Both the position numbers and the translations under genes were made by a program. A stretch of DNA of 64,000 bases from positions 8,225,670 through 8,289,669 of the forward strand of contig CM060856.1 in assembly GCA_030737835.1 (NCBI GenBank), in the 5' to 3' direction. The notes beneath the pieces are model-generated. The model saw only the letters and a list, made by a program, of their open reading frames with translations. It made no database searches and had not been told where the DNA came from. This DNA comes from Acorus gramineus (lineage: Eukaryota > Streptophyta > Magnoliopsida > Acorales > Acoraceae). This document shows, one piece after another, positions 10,540 to 24,200 of the stretch; the stretch's first letter is position 1, and every line of letters begins with the position of its first letter.

Positions 10540-12387
10540 GAGAGTATAGCCTTTGTCACTAATTATGTTATGTTAACCAAGCAAAAAAAAAAAAAAAATG
10601 TTGTGCTGTGTTACAATAACTTTTTAGTTGTTATGAATTATGAGGTAGAGTTGGAATCTGTGTTACTTGTTGAGAGTCATCACATACTCTAAAAAAGTCG
10701 ACTATTTTAGGCAAAAGTATAAGCTTCTTGAGTGTAAAGTGTTCCAATGTGTGTGTTTGATATAAAATAGTGTGCGAGTGTTAGCTTTTCCCTTTAATTT
10801 TCTTCCTTGCATTTTTAGAGTTTTCTATTATTTCTCAATAATTTGGTATTAAAAAAGCATGATGGAAATGCCAACATTATGAAAAGAATTTAAATTAAAG
10901 TACATATGCGTAAAATGCATCATTTGTCTGAAATTCAGTCTCACCTCCTATGCATCGAGAATCATTGAAATGATCATCCATTTCTTCCACACGATTTAAA
11001 AAATGGTGGCTGTCTTGACATCAAAGAATTGGAATGTCACACTATCGAGGATTTGGTGATATGAGAAATGAATTTTGTAACTGAGCACTCATTTAACAAT
11101 TCCACTCTCATAGCATCTTCAATGTATATGTTAGCTAAAGAAAATGTTAAAGTGTCATGTCAACATTTTATACCCCCTCTACACACTCATTTACTACATT
11201 TCTATTTAATTGGTTGTTGTTGCTCTAATGGACTAGCTAAATAAACTAGTCAAACCAAAAGTGGGCCTCACCTCTCCATCCACTCAACCTCTCAAATGTA
11301 TTTTTTATTAATTTTTTTAAAGAGAACTATCACGTGGGGCCCACATTTGGCTAGCTAAAACATTAGCTACAGTTAGCATGAAAGATAACATCTGACACGT
11401 GGGGTCCACATTTAGCTCCTTCTTAACATCTCCATTAGAGCAACATTTTTATATATTATGTAAAATATGACACTAACATCTTAGTTAACACATCTATTAA
11501 AGATGCTCTCACAAGTCACAAACAATATTATGTTAATACATTGAGAAGTGTAAAATGGATCGTACCGGAGTGGTGCGGGCCCATTCACCAACCAAACTAA
11601 CGGACTGTCGAATTGGGCCGTCATTAGTTCACTAGGACCTCCAACGATTAGTTGGACTAATAATTAGAACGGAAAAAGATACACATAGCCCCAACTGCAG
11701 TCCATTTCGTTTTATTTTTATTTTAAATTCATACACTCACATTTTAAAATACATGTTTTTATATGAAATGAAGTATATACTAAGATATATTAATATTTTT
11801 TTTTTCATAATAAAAAAATAAAAAAAATATTTAAGTTATACACTATGATAGAATTCATACACTAATCCAGTATATATTAAGTTACAATGACTAGTCCAAC
11901 TAGCCCTTGAAAAATGGGCCCTTGCCGGCTGGTCCATCCTGTTTTACACCGCTAGTTCTAGTGAAAAAGTCGGGTCTATTGTTATAGATGGACCTTTCAG
12001 GTTAACCGGGTTGGACCGGATTCAAAGCCACCCATATCATCACCGTCCATTTTATTGGTCCTCCAGAAGCTTCCACCGCAACCGAGAATCACGCGCGTCC
12101 ATTCTCCACCGCCCTCCAAGGACTTGCATTCTTTAATTATTTTTTTTCAAAAACTACAGGGTGTAAAACGAAAAAAAACACCACGCACCACCGCCGCCGC
12201 GAGTGGGTCTAGGTGGAGGTTCAAAAATGGTGGGAGTCGGTGATCGGGTCGCGTTCGAGGTGGCGCAGCCTGGGCTCAAGCCACCCAACATTTATAACCA
12301 AATTTTAATATATTTTTTTGTCATGCTTTTATTCTCATCTCCGCCGCCTCCGCCTCCCTCACAAACCCTAACCCTAATTCACCCACC
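10540..12387. other. Intergenic region between subtilase copy 2 and the trihelix gene
   Basis: It holds the subtilase 3' flank with an A-run at about 10583-10598, an inverted-repeat element at 11110-11511, AT-rich sequence to about 11900, and the GC-richer leader and promoter of the trihelix gene from about 12000. Short open frames at 12055-12514 are low-complexity and overlap the leader; I do not call them. Confidence 0.6.
11110..11511. mobile_element. MITE with ~60-bp terminal inverted repeats
   Basis: The left arm begins TAGCATCTTCAATGTATATG, then GTTAGCTAAAG and GTGTCATG. The right arm in reverse reads GAGCATCTTTAATAGATGTG, then GTTAACTAAGATG and GTGTCATA. The arms pair over about 60 bp with few mismatches and enclose a non-coding core. 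No unambiguous target duplication is seen, so the superfamily is left open. Confidence 0.65.
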
Positions 12388-13272
12388 ATGTCCGCCTCCT
12401 CTTCCTCCCCCTCATCCCTCCAAGCACCGCTACCTCCACCTCCACCACCGAAACCCCCCTCCTCCCGCCGTCCCCCGCCGCCTTGTTGGGCTCACGAGGA
12501 GACTCTGGCCCTGATCGAGTCATACAGAGACAAATGGAACTCCCTCCGCCGGGGCAACCTCCGCGCCGCCGACTGGCAGTCCGTCGCCGACTCCGTCGCC
12601 GATCGGTGCGGCCAGGATCCGCCGTCGAAGACGGCCACGCAGTGTCGGCACAAGGTGGAGAAGCTCCGGAAGAGGTACCGCGCGGAGAAGCGTAAGCACC
12701 CCAACTCCTCCGCCTGGATCTACTTCCGTCTGATGGATTCCATGGAGATCGGTCCCGTCGTCGTCAAGAGCTCCGCCTCCTCCCCCTCCCCCGCCGCCGC
12801 CGCCGCCGTTGCCGGCTCCGATGGCGGTGATTCCTCCGATGACGATGTGTCGGACGATTACAACAACACCCGCAGCATCCACCACCTGATGTCGAACGGA
12901 AGCGGCGGCGGCGGCGGCCTCCGTTTCAAGATCCCGACCGCCCTCCGATCCAAGATGGCCCCGCCGCCTCCGACCACCCATAGCAGCCCTTCTCCGCCGC
13001 CGTTGAAGAGGAGGATGAGCGGCGGCGGCGATGGTGGGGTGGGCGAATTGGCGGCGGCGATGAGGATGCTTACAGATGGGTATGTGAGGATGGAGAGGAT
13101 GAAGATGGAATCGGCGAAGGAGATGGAGAAGCGGAGGATGGAAATGGAGCTGAAGCGGACGGAGCTCATCCTCAAATCGTATCGGAACATTGTCGATTCC
13201 GTTCGAAGTGGTTCGTCTGGTGACCGCAAGAGGGCCAGGTCAGAGACTCGGCATTCTTCGCCGGAGACGTAG
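12388..13272 (+). CDS. Trihelix (GT-factor, Myb/SANT-like) transcription factor, SIP1/ASIL-like
   Basis: Intronless, 294 aa. A Ser/Pro-rich N-terminus (1-32) precedes a trihelix DNA-binding domain at about 33-118. That domain starts CWAHEETLALIESYRDKW, has spaced tryptophans at 34, 50 and 63, and holds the basic segment KVEKLRKRYRAEKRK ending at Trp110. An acidic/Ser stretch and Gly and Pro runs follow. A C-terminal Met/Glu/Lys/Arg-rich helix (about 225-275, MERMKMESAKEMEKRRMEM) probably forms the coiled coil typical of the SIP1/ASIL clade, used for dimerisation. The expected role is a nuclear repressor or regulator binding GT-type elements. The ATG at 12388 is the first Met before the domain and lies just after a CT-rich leader. 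Coding sequence is GC-rich. The clade assignment is by memory of family architecture. Confidence 0.9.
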   Translation: MSASSSSPSSLQAPLPPPPPPKPPSSRRPPPPCWAHEETLALIESYRDKWNSLRRGNLRAADWQSVADSVADRCGQDPPSKTATQCRHKVEKLRKRYRAEKRKHPNSSAWIYFRLMDSMEIGPVVVKSSASSPSPAAAAAVAGSDGGDSSDDDVSDDYNNTRSIHHLMSNGSGGGGGLRFKIPTALRSKMAPPPPTTHSSPSPPPLKRRMSGGGDGGVGELAAAMRMLTDGYVRMERMKMESAKEMEKRRMEMELKRTELILKSYRNIVDSVRSGSSGDRKRARSETRHSSPET

Positions 13273-16098
13273 CTATGTTGTTTTGTTATATATGGAGAAT
13301 TGATCATATGAACTTTTTGAATTCTCTCACTATGAATTGGTTGTGCTTTTGACAAAAAATATATATGTGTGTGGTTCTATTTTTTTGCTGGTATTGCTGC
13401 TATAGATCTGATTGGATGAGTTCATGAGAACCTCTGTCTTGTGTTCTTTGACAGGTGAAATTGTTGTATGAGAATATAAGCACTGCAGTTCTTTTTTTTC
13501 TTTATAGTTTTCTTTGGAGCTTTTGTTTGTTGTTTCTGTTGATGTCTGCCTTGTGATTGTAGTCTTTTGCAATTTTGCTTTTGTAGGAAGTTTCACACTG
13601 CTACTAGCTTTTATTGTTGTGGCATTAGTCACTGTTATTAGCTTGTTAGATGTATAATCACATGTATATTAGATGAGGAGAGACATAGGAATTTTACATG
13701 TAGCAGTAGAGCCTCTATGTCAGTATAACTTGGTGTTTTTGGTTGGGAAATTCATCCTTTAAACCTAAAATGGATTAGTATTGAATCAGGAAGGAGAAAC
13801 CAAGCCATCTATCTGTGCCAAATTTCTATCTATCTACATATTTTTTTGAAATAACGGCAGACTGTCTGTTTATAACTGAAGAGTGCAGTGACATTATGTC
13901 TGAATGTGATGGGGGTGATAATGGGGAAAGGATGAGATACAATGAAAGACAAAAGAAAAGAGAAACAGAGAGATGGAAAAAAGCACAAGTTGTGCAACAC
14001 CACCTATATTGTTTAGGTTTTTTGTGAATCAGGAACACTGCCCACACTGATGAATGACGCATATCCTTTGTGACGGTTATCATTTTTATAAACGAATTAC
14101 CGGGTTTGATTCAAGAGTATATGGAAAATGCAAATATTTTGAGTAAGTAATCAGATTAAAAAAGATGCTAATCAAGGATTAGATTGGAGGCTTGTGTACA
14201 ATAGCAAATGATTAAGTCATTGCATCCATTTTGGTATTTCATTTAGGATCGATACATTAGATGTTGGCAGATGTAGAGACTGTCTAAGAAGACTGAAATA
14301 GTTTGTGTTCATGTATCTGATATTCCCATAGGCCATTTTACCCAAAAGGGGGGGGGGGGGGGTTGGATTTAAATTGAAGGCAAGCGAACGCGAATCAGTT
14401 AGAAAATGAGCCTACCATAGATACTGCACTAAGAAGTATAATTGTCTGTGGTTCCATGCAAAAGGAAGTAATTTTATACAATGTTTCCTTGTATGTTGTA
14501 TCTATGCTGATATAAATGTATGGGCTGAATTACCTTGTATCACATAGTATTCTGCAACTGGTGTGGAAATAGTGCAACCTGCAATAAAGCAAAACTGTGA
14601 TTTTACTGTTCTTATTCATTGTGTATTGTATTAACATCAATCCAAAAAAAAAAAAAAAAAAACTGTCTAGTTAGCAAATACACAGAGAGAGAGAGAAGCA
14701 CTTCGGTTAGAGATTCTCAAGCTGAAAAAAATTAAAACAATCAAAACCAATCAATTTGAAGAACAGAATACACAAACAAAACCACACCCGAAGAATATAT
14801 CTGAAAAGAAAACACAAACAAAACCAACACCCGAAGAAAATATCTATGTTGCAGTTCCAACATTTTTTGGTTTCTTATGTGTTCTTGCTTTCTAGTTTTC
14901 GCTTTTATTATTTTCTTGTACTTTGTTCTACTCTTCTCATCCCAGACATATACTATTTTACCAATGGAATAGAAATGATCAAAGTCCTTCAGCAAAAAAA
15001 AAAAAACATTTTTTTTGTTTCTTCTATGATACAAATATATGACAAAAAAGAAATGAAAGTGTAAACTCGAAATAATTGACTGCAATTTTATTTTTTTTTT
15101 GCTTTTTTCGTAATGGAATATATATACTAACCAAGGGTATATAGTGTTGGAGATATTTTATATGTATTAAGATAAGATTGCATAAATAACTGTGTATCAA
15201 CTCCCTTTGTTGAATGATGGGAGTGTCTGCTTCAATTACCATCACACGGAGTTACATTCGTAGTCTCCTTGCCGTGTAGGTTTGAAGTAATCACCTTAAA
15301 AATAAATTCTAAGAGTGCTGATATAAGTTCGTTTTGCATCTCTGTCTGGAGCTTCTTTCACTAACATTATGTTATCGTAATGTATGGGGTTTTATTATAG
15401 TATAAGAAGAAAAAATTTTCAGAAAAAAAATATCTCAAATATTTACTTCATTTTAACTAACAATATGTACTTAATATGAAATAATGTAATTTAGAATAAA
15501 ACAAATCGGTGTGAACGGTGGATGGAGTTGCACGGAGGAGTTGATCATATCATTTTCAAATTCTAAAGTTTTATTTGGTGTGAATAATTTTTTTAAGGGT
15601 TTTTTATTTTTAAGTTTTCATAAATTATATGATTTAGTGATCGATTCCCCATTTCTTTATATTTCGGTTTAAGTTCTTAGATTTAAAGGATGTGTTCCTT
15701 TTAGTCTCTCTCAGGAATTTAAAAAAAATCAAATAATTTAAGGATAGTTCTCTCTCTCAGGAACTAATAAGAAACATGTCATTTAAATCTAGAGATAGAG
15801 ACTTAAATTGAGATATGAAGAAGTGAGAGATCGATCACCAAATCATTTAAATCATACTGTTATTTTTATTAGGGAATAAAAAATAACCCTTTTTAAAAAA
15901 AAATAAAAATAAAATAAAATAAAATAACGGTATAAAGTAAGTGGACCAAAGCATCCAAATCATGATTTTGTTTTTCCCTAACAGACTCTGAAATTATTTG
16001 TCAGTGCTGAAAAATAAAATTAGATCATGTCACATGTCTTTCCAAATAAAAAATAGTTCCAAGTTTCAAAAACGACAAACCAACTGTTAGGCGTATTT
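13273..16098. other. Intergenic region downstream of the trihelix gene
   Basis: It begins with the trihelix 3' UTR. Later come a G-run at about 14348-14362, an A-run near 14644-14660, AT-rich DNA, and a foldback element at 15597-15889. Open frames at 13815-15245 have homopolymer-like composition and no recognisable domain. I see no gene. Confidence 0.55.
15597..15889. mobile_element. Foldback element with ~130-bp inverted arms (GGGT...ACCC)
   Basis: The left arm carries GATTTAGTGATCGATTCCCC, TTAGATTTAAAGGATGTG and TAGTCTCTCTCAGG. The right arm, read in reverse, carries GATTTGGTGATCGATCTCTC, CTAGATTTAAATGACATG and TAGTTCCTGAGAG. Almost the whole 293 bp is the two arms. A single arm of the same family lies at 50606-50745. 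The GGGT ends and long arms recall Mutator-like foldback elements, but a target duplication is not clear. Confidence 0.7.
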
Positions 16099-16170
16099 GG
16101 GGCATTCCGAGAATTGAACTCGGGACCTCTCGCACCCTAAGCGAGAATCATACCACTAGACCAAATGCCC
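16099..16170 (-). tRNA. tRNA-Pro (anticodon AGG)
   Basis: The minus strand folds as a complete 72-nt cloverleaf. The acceptor is GGGCATT paired with AATGCCC plus discriminator C. The D-arm region is GGTCTAGTGGTATGATTC. The anticodon stem CTCGC/GCGAG holds the loop TTAGGGT (anticodon AGG), and the T-arm carries GAGTTCAATTCTCGG. Both internal promoter boxes (A: TGGTCTAGTGG, B: GAGTTCAATTC) are intact and there is no intron. It decodes proline CCU/CCC codons. Confidence 0.96.
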
Positions 16171-18265
16171 GTTTGTGTTTCATAAAAAATATTTACATTT
16201 CTTGTACAAAAGCGTATTATTTCATTATTTTATGTATGAGGAACAACAATCTCACCCATTTCTAATCTCACAAAGGGCAGAGCTCTAATCGAATATATAC
16301 GTGGGACCTCATTTTAGCATGCAAGATTCAACATGGTCCATGCAGTGCCAAATGTCCAATGGTACCGCAAATCCCAATTAAGCATCCATTAATATAGAGA
16401 GTACTAATTACATTAAGATTTCATAAGAAAATGATTTAGTGCTTGAGATAATAGCAATGGTAAAACCATAATCATGAGTTAACATACAGATGTTGTAATT
16501 GCATGAAAATAAAGGATAACTAACATTCGATACATTAGTCTTTGTTATGATGGACTATTACTGCATGACAATTGAGATGGACAATTTTGATCCTATCAGT
16601 TTGTGTCAGTTTTCAATTAGAAACTGATATATGTCCCATTATATGCTCAGCGTGTAAGTTTTTGTAGATATTTTTTAGACATATGTCAACTCTTGATGGG
16701 GGACTGACAAAATTGATTAAATCGAGCATTGATTTGATCCCATTCCACGGCACCTATGATTCAACCTAAGTACCTAAATAAAAGCAAATTATGAAAGATA
16801 ACATATTTATGTTGTTCAATGATTCATCATAGAATCATTTCTCAGTTTACAAATATAAGGTCTCTCCTCGTCACTGTCCATATTTCTCAAAACCTCATAC
16901 AAAGTGGTACCCCCAACCAACTAGTGAAGTATATACTATGATAGTATAAATATACTTTTACTAGTACAAATACAATGAATGAAAAATTATTTTGTTTTAT
17001 TTTTTAGGAAAAAAAAAGTGTTTTATTTAAGTAAACATTTCTTTTCACAATAATATGTACTTAATCAGAATGCTTGAAGGCTGCAAACAGAGCTGCACAT
17101 ATGAAGCGATTGTCATTTCAATGGCATGAGCCTATTCACTCCTAGAATATATCATTCCCTCCTAGAATGTAAGACATCCGTTCGAATAAAAATTCATTAT
17201 TCCAAGAAGGCAAATGTTCAAAACCAGGTGATTGAACAAGATTCCCACTCAATTATTAGTCCAGTCATGAAGAACAGTATAAGAAACCTGTGACAGAGAC
17301 AAAGCTAGGATGACGATGAGCACAACCAAATGGGTATTCCAGCATGTTCGGCGAGCCGTCCATGAAGCTCCTCATGCATTCTACATGAACACATTCAAGT
17401 ACATTGAAAGTATATACACCTGAGAAAGCCAACTACTCCAATCACCAAAGTAATGTGTAAGAGATGCTGCAAGGCACCACGACATGCACAAGGTTAAATA
17501 AATCCCATGAGACTGCAATCCCACCCCGGAAAAAAATTGAAGGATGGGATTACAGTGGAGAAGAAAATGGAAGATGAGGAGAGAGAGAGAGTGGGGCCAG
17601 GAGGGCTGCAGTGAAGGTGGGCAGCAATAGGAGGGGGAGAGGGGGGCAACGGTAGGCGGAGATGGCCGGGAAGGCGTGGGGGTCTCTCTCCCTCCCTCAC
17701 CCAACCGCCACCCTCTCCAGGCCACCACTTACCACCGTCGCCCTCCCCCTTTCTCCCTCCCTCCTCCCACCGCCCTCCGCACCGCCACCCTCCCCCACAC
17801 CACACCACTCCCTATTTCTTTCTCTGTCTCTGTTTCTCCTCTCTTCCTCTGTTTTCTTCAACATATGAGATGGGTATATATGATTATCAGATGAAATAAG
17901 AACACATGCAGAAATGAGTTTCAAATGCCACATTCCTGTCCCCAAAGCTGATACTTTGCTTTATCAAAAAAAATACAATGTTCCATTTCCAACCTGCACT
18001 ACATCCATGTATTCTTCCGCAGAATCTTGATGGTACTTCTTAATAGTCAACTTCACTGAATAAACTAAAAATCAGTAGTAGAAATGGCCAGAGAACCCTA
18101 GCTGGGCAATCAAATTGGCCCACAGATTAAACATGATACAAGCTATTTGGAAATTGGGTTTTCCTATGCTTTGGAACACAACAATGGCTTCAACATTTGA
18201 ATAACATGTATTAGCTGCCAGAGAGAGTGCTTCGAAATAATGCATCCATAGCCCACCCAAATCTT
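16171..18265. other. Intergenic region between tRNA-Pro and the PABN 3' end
   Basis: AT-rich spacer. From about 17570 to 17660 the plus strand is G/A-rich, and from about 17690 to 17860 it is C/T-rich, giving a low-complexity mirror-like stretch. The open frames here (17381-17945) are shadows of that composition. The PABN 3' UTR should lie just below 18266. No gene seen. Confidence 0.5.
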
Positions 18266-21200
18266 TCAGTAGTACGGCCTGTAACGCATAGGCCGCCTAA
18301 ATCTTGGAGCCTTCCTGTGGGCAGGAAAACATAAAATTGCATCACCAGCTCAATAGTTCATTTGCAACTATAAAGAATGAACGGTAAACAAAAAAAAAAT
18401 CAAAACAAGTTCTTTTTATTCATTGTGGAATTATTTGGTAAATGTTGGCATAATAATTGTAAGTGATAAAGGTGATATACCTAGCTATGCGTTGCAAATA
18501 CATAGTTGTGCCAGATAAATAAGGCAACATTTATTCTATTACAGTTCTCTACATTTCAATGCCCATAAACCAGCTTACATTTAATATCTCCCCAAAGATT
18601 TAGGTTTTTCTTGTCATGGGAATTTTTTTTTTCATTTATAATTACTAAAATGTTTCAAAGGAAGAATGCGGCAGGATACAACATTTGCCATATGGCAATC
18701 TGATATTCCAATTAGAAACTAGAAACTCCATGATGAGCAGTTAACACCATGAGAAAAAAAAGAATGATCTTACCCAACTCCAAATGGAGGATAAAATGGA
18801 GGTGGCATCATGGGTCTTCGACCTCTATAACCAAGATATGGGCTAAATCGTCTCCCTCGCTGTTGCTTCAATCCGGGAACATTTGTTCGCTTAGCTGACA
18901 CCTACAAAATAAATAAATAAATAAACCCAACATTGAAATGACTAAAGAAAGCAGTAAAGCACTGTATCTTATTGACTAATTGTACCTTCAGTTGGCGACC
19001 ATGCAACTCAGTTTCATTTAACAGGAGAGCATTCTGAACTGCTTCTATTTCGACAAATTCAACATATGCAAATCCCTTCGGGTTACCAAACTTGTCTGTC
19101 AAAATTGTAACTCTGTTCACAGTGCCACAAGACTGGAAATGCTGCTGGACTTCCTCAGGAGTGCATGCGTAGTCCACCTACACTTAAACGCAATATGATA
19201 ATGAATTGTTTGATGCTCCAATCAGTTTAACACCCATATCAACACTATAACAGAAAATGACCGAAGTAGATCAATTGTCCAGAGAGATCAATGTATTGAT
19301 TGAGAGTATATCATTTGTTTACCAGGTCTTACATTTATTCCTATAAAATGGAAGGATCTCAATCCACAAGTTTTATCACCACTCCTTGCAATAGTCATTT
19401 TCATGTTATTGCTCTAGTAAATTTCAAGGTCGGCTTATGTAAAAATATATATATATATATATATATCAATTTTTGGTACCGTGCTTCTGATACCCTGGCC
19501 CATATTTGAAAGAAATTCGTTGGATAATCTGGTTAGAGGTAAATGCAGAACCCAACTGTAAACATTTGGACTATGATAATTAGAGACAAGCTTTTAATAA
19601 GTATTTCAGAAACAGAGGGTTGGGGGATTGAATAGAAGAAGAGCAATATATTTAATCAAGTCTCAACCAGTTTGGTCATCAGAGCTCGCTGTTTAACCAA
19701 TTGCCATGATACATTTAACTGACATATACAGCAAATCTTTTCTTCTTTAAAATTACCTTTCCCTTTTTTCTATTTCTACTTTTCCTTTTTTTTTTTTTTT
19801 GGGTTGGGGGGAGGGGGGGGGGGGGGGAGACAAGAAAAGAATAGCGATTAGACAAATGAGATTGTACTAAAAAAAAGCAGGTGTAGTTAGCATTCGGACA
19901 CATCTCTAACCAATAGTTTCTATGTCATGCTCCCAACCTCTGAATGTGGAGAGAACAAACTCTCATACCTTTTTCTCTAGTTACACAGATAATACATGTT
20001 ACTTCAAAGGCCTTCTCCAACAATATATTAGATAAACCACCATCATTAAGAGTATAATCTTTCACAACGGCCATCACAGAATATCAGAATCAGACCTCAT
20101 AATTTTTTATTGAATTTGAGGCAACAAAGGACTTTTTTTAATCTAGAAAGAGCTGGAAGAGGAAAAGGAAGAGGTAGAAGAAGAATATGTAGAAAGGTGA
20201 TGTACCAATTGCAGTAACTGGTAAATAAAGAAAAATTACATTAAAAAACTTGAGTTAACATTCAACAGATGTAAATAAGTTCACTTTTGTCTTGAGGTAG
20301 ATTATGATACAATATAAGATGGGCCAAAGAGCTGAGGAGGTAGTTCAAGCATGTAGGTAATTGAATTCAAAGTAAACTGCTTACCATAAAGTTTTTACAT
20401 CAGGTCATTTTAAAGTCCAAATTCTGATTGATGCCAAAAGTTATCATTGCAATGTAGGAAAAAATACACAATCAACAATAAGGAAGCAAATAATGAATGT
20501 GATTTGGAAACCTTGTATTTCCACCAAATTAAAGGGAAAAGAAGAAGAAGATAGATTGTATTATTATTAAAGAATGTTGCATTAAAAAACCAAAAATTGA
20601 CACTTACGGAAACAAAGAAAGAAACAAAGTAACGGTAAGTGCTGAACTCACATTGCCAACATAAATTGAACGAGCATCCACCTCTTCTTTTTCAGCTTGG
20701 ATTGCAGCAGCACTTGAGGGATCTTAAAAGCATGATGTAAAAGCAAAAGCAGAAGAGAAAAATAAATAACATATACCACATTGGAAAATCATAAAAGGAA
20801 AGCGACACTTCAACTAGTCCCTATTATACTAAAAATAATAATACTAACCCAACTTCGGATCGTGATCTAGCTTTGTTTGAAAAAAATAGATAGAACACGA
20901 ATGGATATTCAATGGGAAAAATATCATTTAAGAAATATTATAAAATTCTTAAAAAAAAAAGCTAAGCACAAAAGTAACTGGTGCCACAGCATTGCATGAA
21001 GAGTTGCATAGATGGTTTGCTAAATTTCTGCAATAAGAATAGCAGATCAAAGTTAATAAACAATCACTCACGAGGTAACTGCGCCACCTCGAGTGAAGAA
21101 TACTGAACTGCATTTCACCAACTAGGCCAGTGATAGCTGTCCCATTATACTCTGAAATTTAGTTGTGTCCTTGTCCATTTCTCATGAACAACGGGCAAGA

Positions 21201-24200
21201 AGACATTTATTCCCTGCTTAATTTAAAAATTGCAAGCGAATTCTATATGGGAATTTCATCATATAACTATATGAGATAAATAAGAAAATTCATGTCACTA
21301 GCACAAAATTTGCCAATCATCTGGGGAATTATTTTAACATGAATGATTAAGATACATTTACAGACAGGTTAAAGAAAAACTCACAGAACATACATAATCA
21401 CATCAATAATATCAACAGCAGTGGTGTATCCTGTTTTTAGTGTAGCGTGTGTACTGCACTGTGAGATTTTATTTATGCGATAAGCGGTGTTGTTAGAAGA
21501 GGAGAAATCTCATCTCTCCATTTCTTTGGACATTCACCAATTAACAAATTTAGTGAGAATTCCAAATGTTCTGCCTAGGCACCTAGTGCAAATCCACTGA
21601 GACCAGATCGGTTTCCCAGCATAAAGAGTCAACAATTCAGATCCTCACTTTATCATACCAAATTTTCAACAAGCCATGAAGGCAATCAATTCCAATAATC
21701 AATTATTCCAGAGTCTACCAATGTGAATTAGATCATATGTTCAAAAACCTAGTTAATATACCAAAGGCCCAAAATGCATAGAAATAAAAGTAACACATCC
21801 ATATTCATGTAAAAAGACCTTTTTTGGCCAGCTAAACCACTTATGTAAAGTTGAAGTTTTATGTTACCTTTAATTGTTGACCTACAAGATGCCTCAAGAA
21901 AACCCACCCAACCGATATGCATAGATGATTTGTGGTACCCATGAGAAACAGTCCATAAGACTAGATTATGCCCCAAACTAAATATGGAAATCTGTATACA
22001 GTATTCCAATAAAGGAGCTTTCTAAACATCAGCCATACCACAACATTTCTCTATGGATAATGGAAATAAGTTGGGCAATATATCAAGATTTCTGAGGAGA
22101 CCAGTATCACGTTAAAGAAAGACCATAGATAAGATGATCCAAAAATTCGAGGTACAAGGGCAAAATTTAGAGATGACAAAATATCACTAACATATATCTA
22201 TCTGCCTTGCAAATAACCTTCTCTCCTACATTTTTTGAATTCATTTTCAATCAACTCTTTGTTTGCAAAACAATTTAAGATAACCTCACTCTCTCGCTTT
22301 CTGAACTTTTATGATATAGCCCCTACCAAACTTTTATCAAAGTATGGCCCCAGCCATTCTATCTTCTACAGATTACTCTCACTGCACTCTGTCTCTCCCT
22401 TGCCATAGACCGCTCACAGGCTGCTTCAGCCATCCAGTAAGCTGATTTAAGATCTTGGGTAGGGGGGTTGAACCTTTCATATAATTTAGATTAGATAATG
22501 AAAAGAAGGTTCAATCATAGAGAAAATTAGATAAAAGTCCTACCAGAAAGCAAATTGGTAATAGAGGGATCAAGTTTGTGAAACATACAGACCAATCCAA
22601 GCCCAGTTAAGAGGTCATTATATATGTTACCTCAACTGTCTAAGGGGCTTCATGAAAGCCACAAGGACACCCATAGATCAAAAAGTTAAGAAACTCTATA
22701 GTCTAAACTCTACAAACATCACGCAAAGACAACGCCACTATAAAGTAGCTCACTCAAATGTCCAAATATGCTCCTTCAGTACTACAATTAGCCAAAACTG
22801 ATACACCTTCATTCAATTGCTCTCAGCCACCTCCAACAATAGCTCCCTGATTGCTAGCTTCAGCCAACCTGATAACAGGCAGCCGGTTTGAAGGGCCACT
22901 GCACATATGGAGGTAAATTATCTAACCTGCATATGAGGCAACGGTTGCTTTAAGTCTAATTCTTGACAAGTGATTTAAATAAAGATATATAAATTTCCCT
23001 ATTCTATATAATACATATTAATCTTTACATAGTTAATTAAAGATCAAGAGGATAATGCAGAAACTTTCCTTATATAGTATCTAAATTAGTCTTTCTGACC
23101 AAATAAAATGGCAGAATTGATTTCAATTTCCTTTGAAGAGAAAGGTTTCATAGCTGCAGAACGCAAAATCAAAAAGACTTTCAAATTCCCCTAATTGGAC
23201 AATTATCCATCATTTTGTTACTTTATTCGATAGAGATCCAAATTCCTTTTTAAATGTAAGAACGCAAGTATTGAAGTTTCAGTATGTGTCACAAGAAATA
23301 CCCAACTGAAAAGGGTCAACAAAAAGGAGACAAAATGAAAATAACGACAGTAAAAAGATTGGAAAACAATTTGGAGATGGTAGACATAATGATAAATGGC
23401 ATGCAGTTATACAGAAAACTTGTTTTCATATAACAGAGAAAAATCCAACATGGAATATAAAAAAAATTTGAATGGAATAAAGAAGAGCATGTAATCATCT
23501 AAAACCAACCTAGCAGTCATCTCTGTGTCACCACAGGATATGAGAAAAGTTTCCAAAATCAATTCCCCAAAGGAAGAGCTCACAATTGAGCACAAAGTGC
23601 AATTGAACAGGTTTTTAAGATCAGATGGAGGAGAAATCATCTCAAAGGTGACAATGTGACATGCGATTTCAAAAAAATCTGACGTCATCTGAAAAGAAAT
23701 ATCAAAGACATCTGATGACCAGAGAACTGAAACAGAAAAGCTGTGATCTTTCTTAAAAAGAGTACTTTTGGTGACGTGCTCGCTTTCACCTGAAATGTAA
23801 TGCAGAAACTGTGTTGAGGACTTTTGCTTGAAGACAAATAAGATAACTTTCAAGGGGTAGGGTTTCAGTGTCCAAAGTGATGAAAGGTTAGTTTTATATG
23901 AAGTTCTGGGGTGACCAATAAATGCTTCGTATGGGTGATTTAGGACTGGCAAATAGCTTCATATCCTGTTAACCACTGGTCTATTCAGTGCTCTATGTGA
24001 AAGAAAGTTTGCATCCTTATGTTACACCAAATGAAAATTATGTAACACACCTCTTATCAATGAAAAAAAAAAAAAGCAAACCCGCAGCACAAGTAAAGGA
24101 AGCAAAGACATCCACTTGAATAATGGTTGGTGGCAGGAAGGATATACATAATAAACTCACAGAACAAAGAAGTTACATCAATAAATTCCGTACTTGTAAG

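Noticed and set aside
12055..12514. Two frames overlapping the trihelix leader and start
   Set aside because: They run through the CT-rich leader and the GC-rich trihelix exon in other frames; only the 12388 frame carries a domain.
17381..17945. Several frames on both strands near 17.4-17.9 kb
   Set aside because: All arise from the same purine/pyrimidine low-complexity stretch and predict Gly/Pro/Ser-rich proteins with no motif.
23407..23952. 181-codon minus-strand frame inside PABN intron 2
   Set aside because: No recognised domain and AT-driven composition; it lies inside a supported intron on the same strand.
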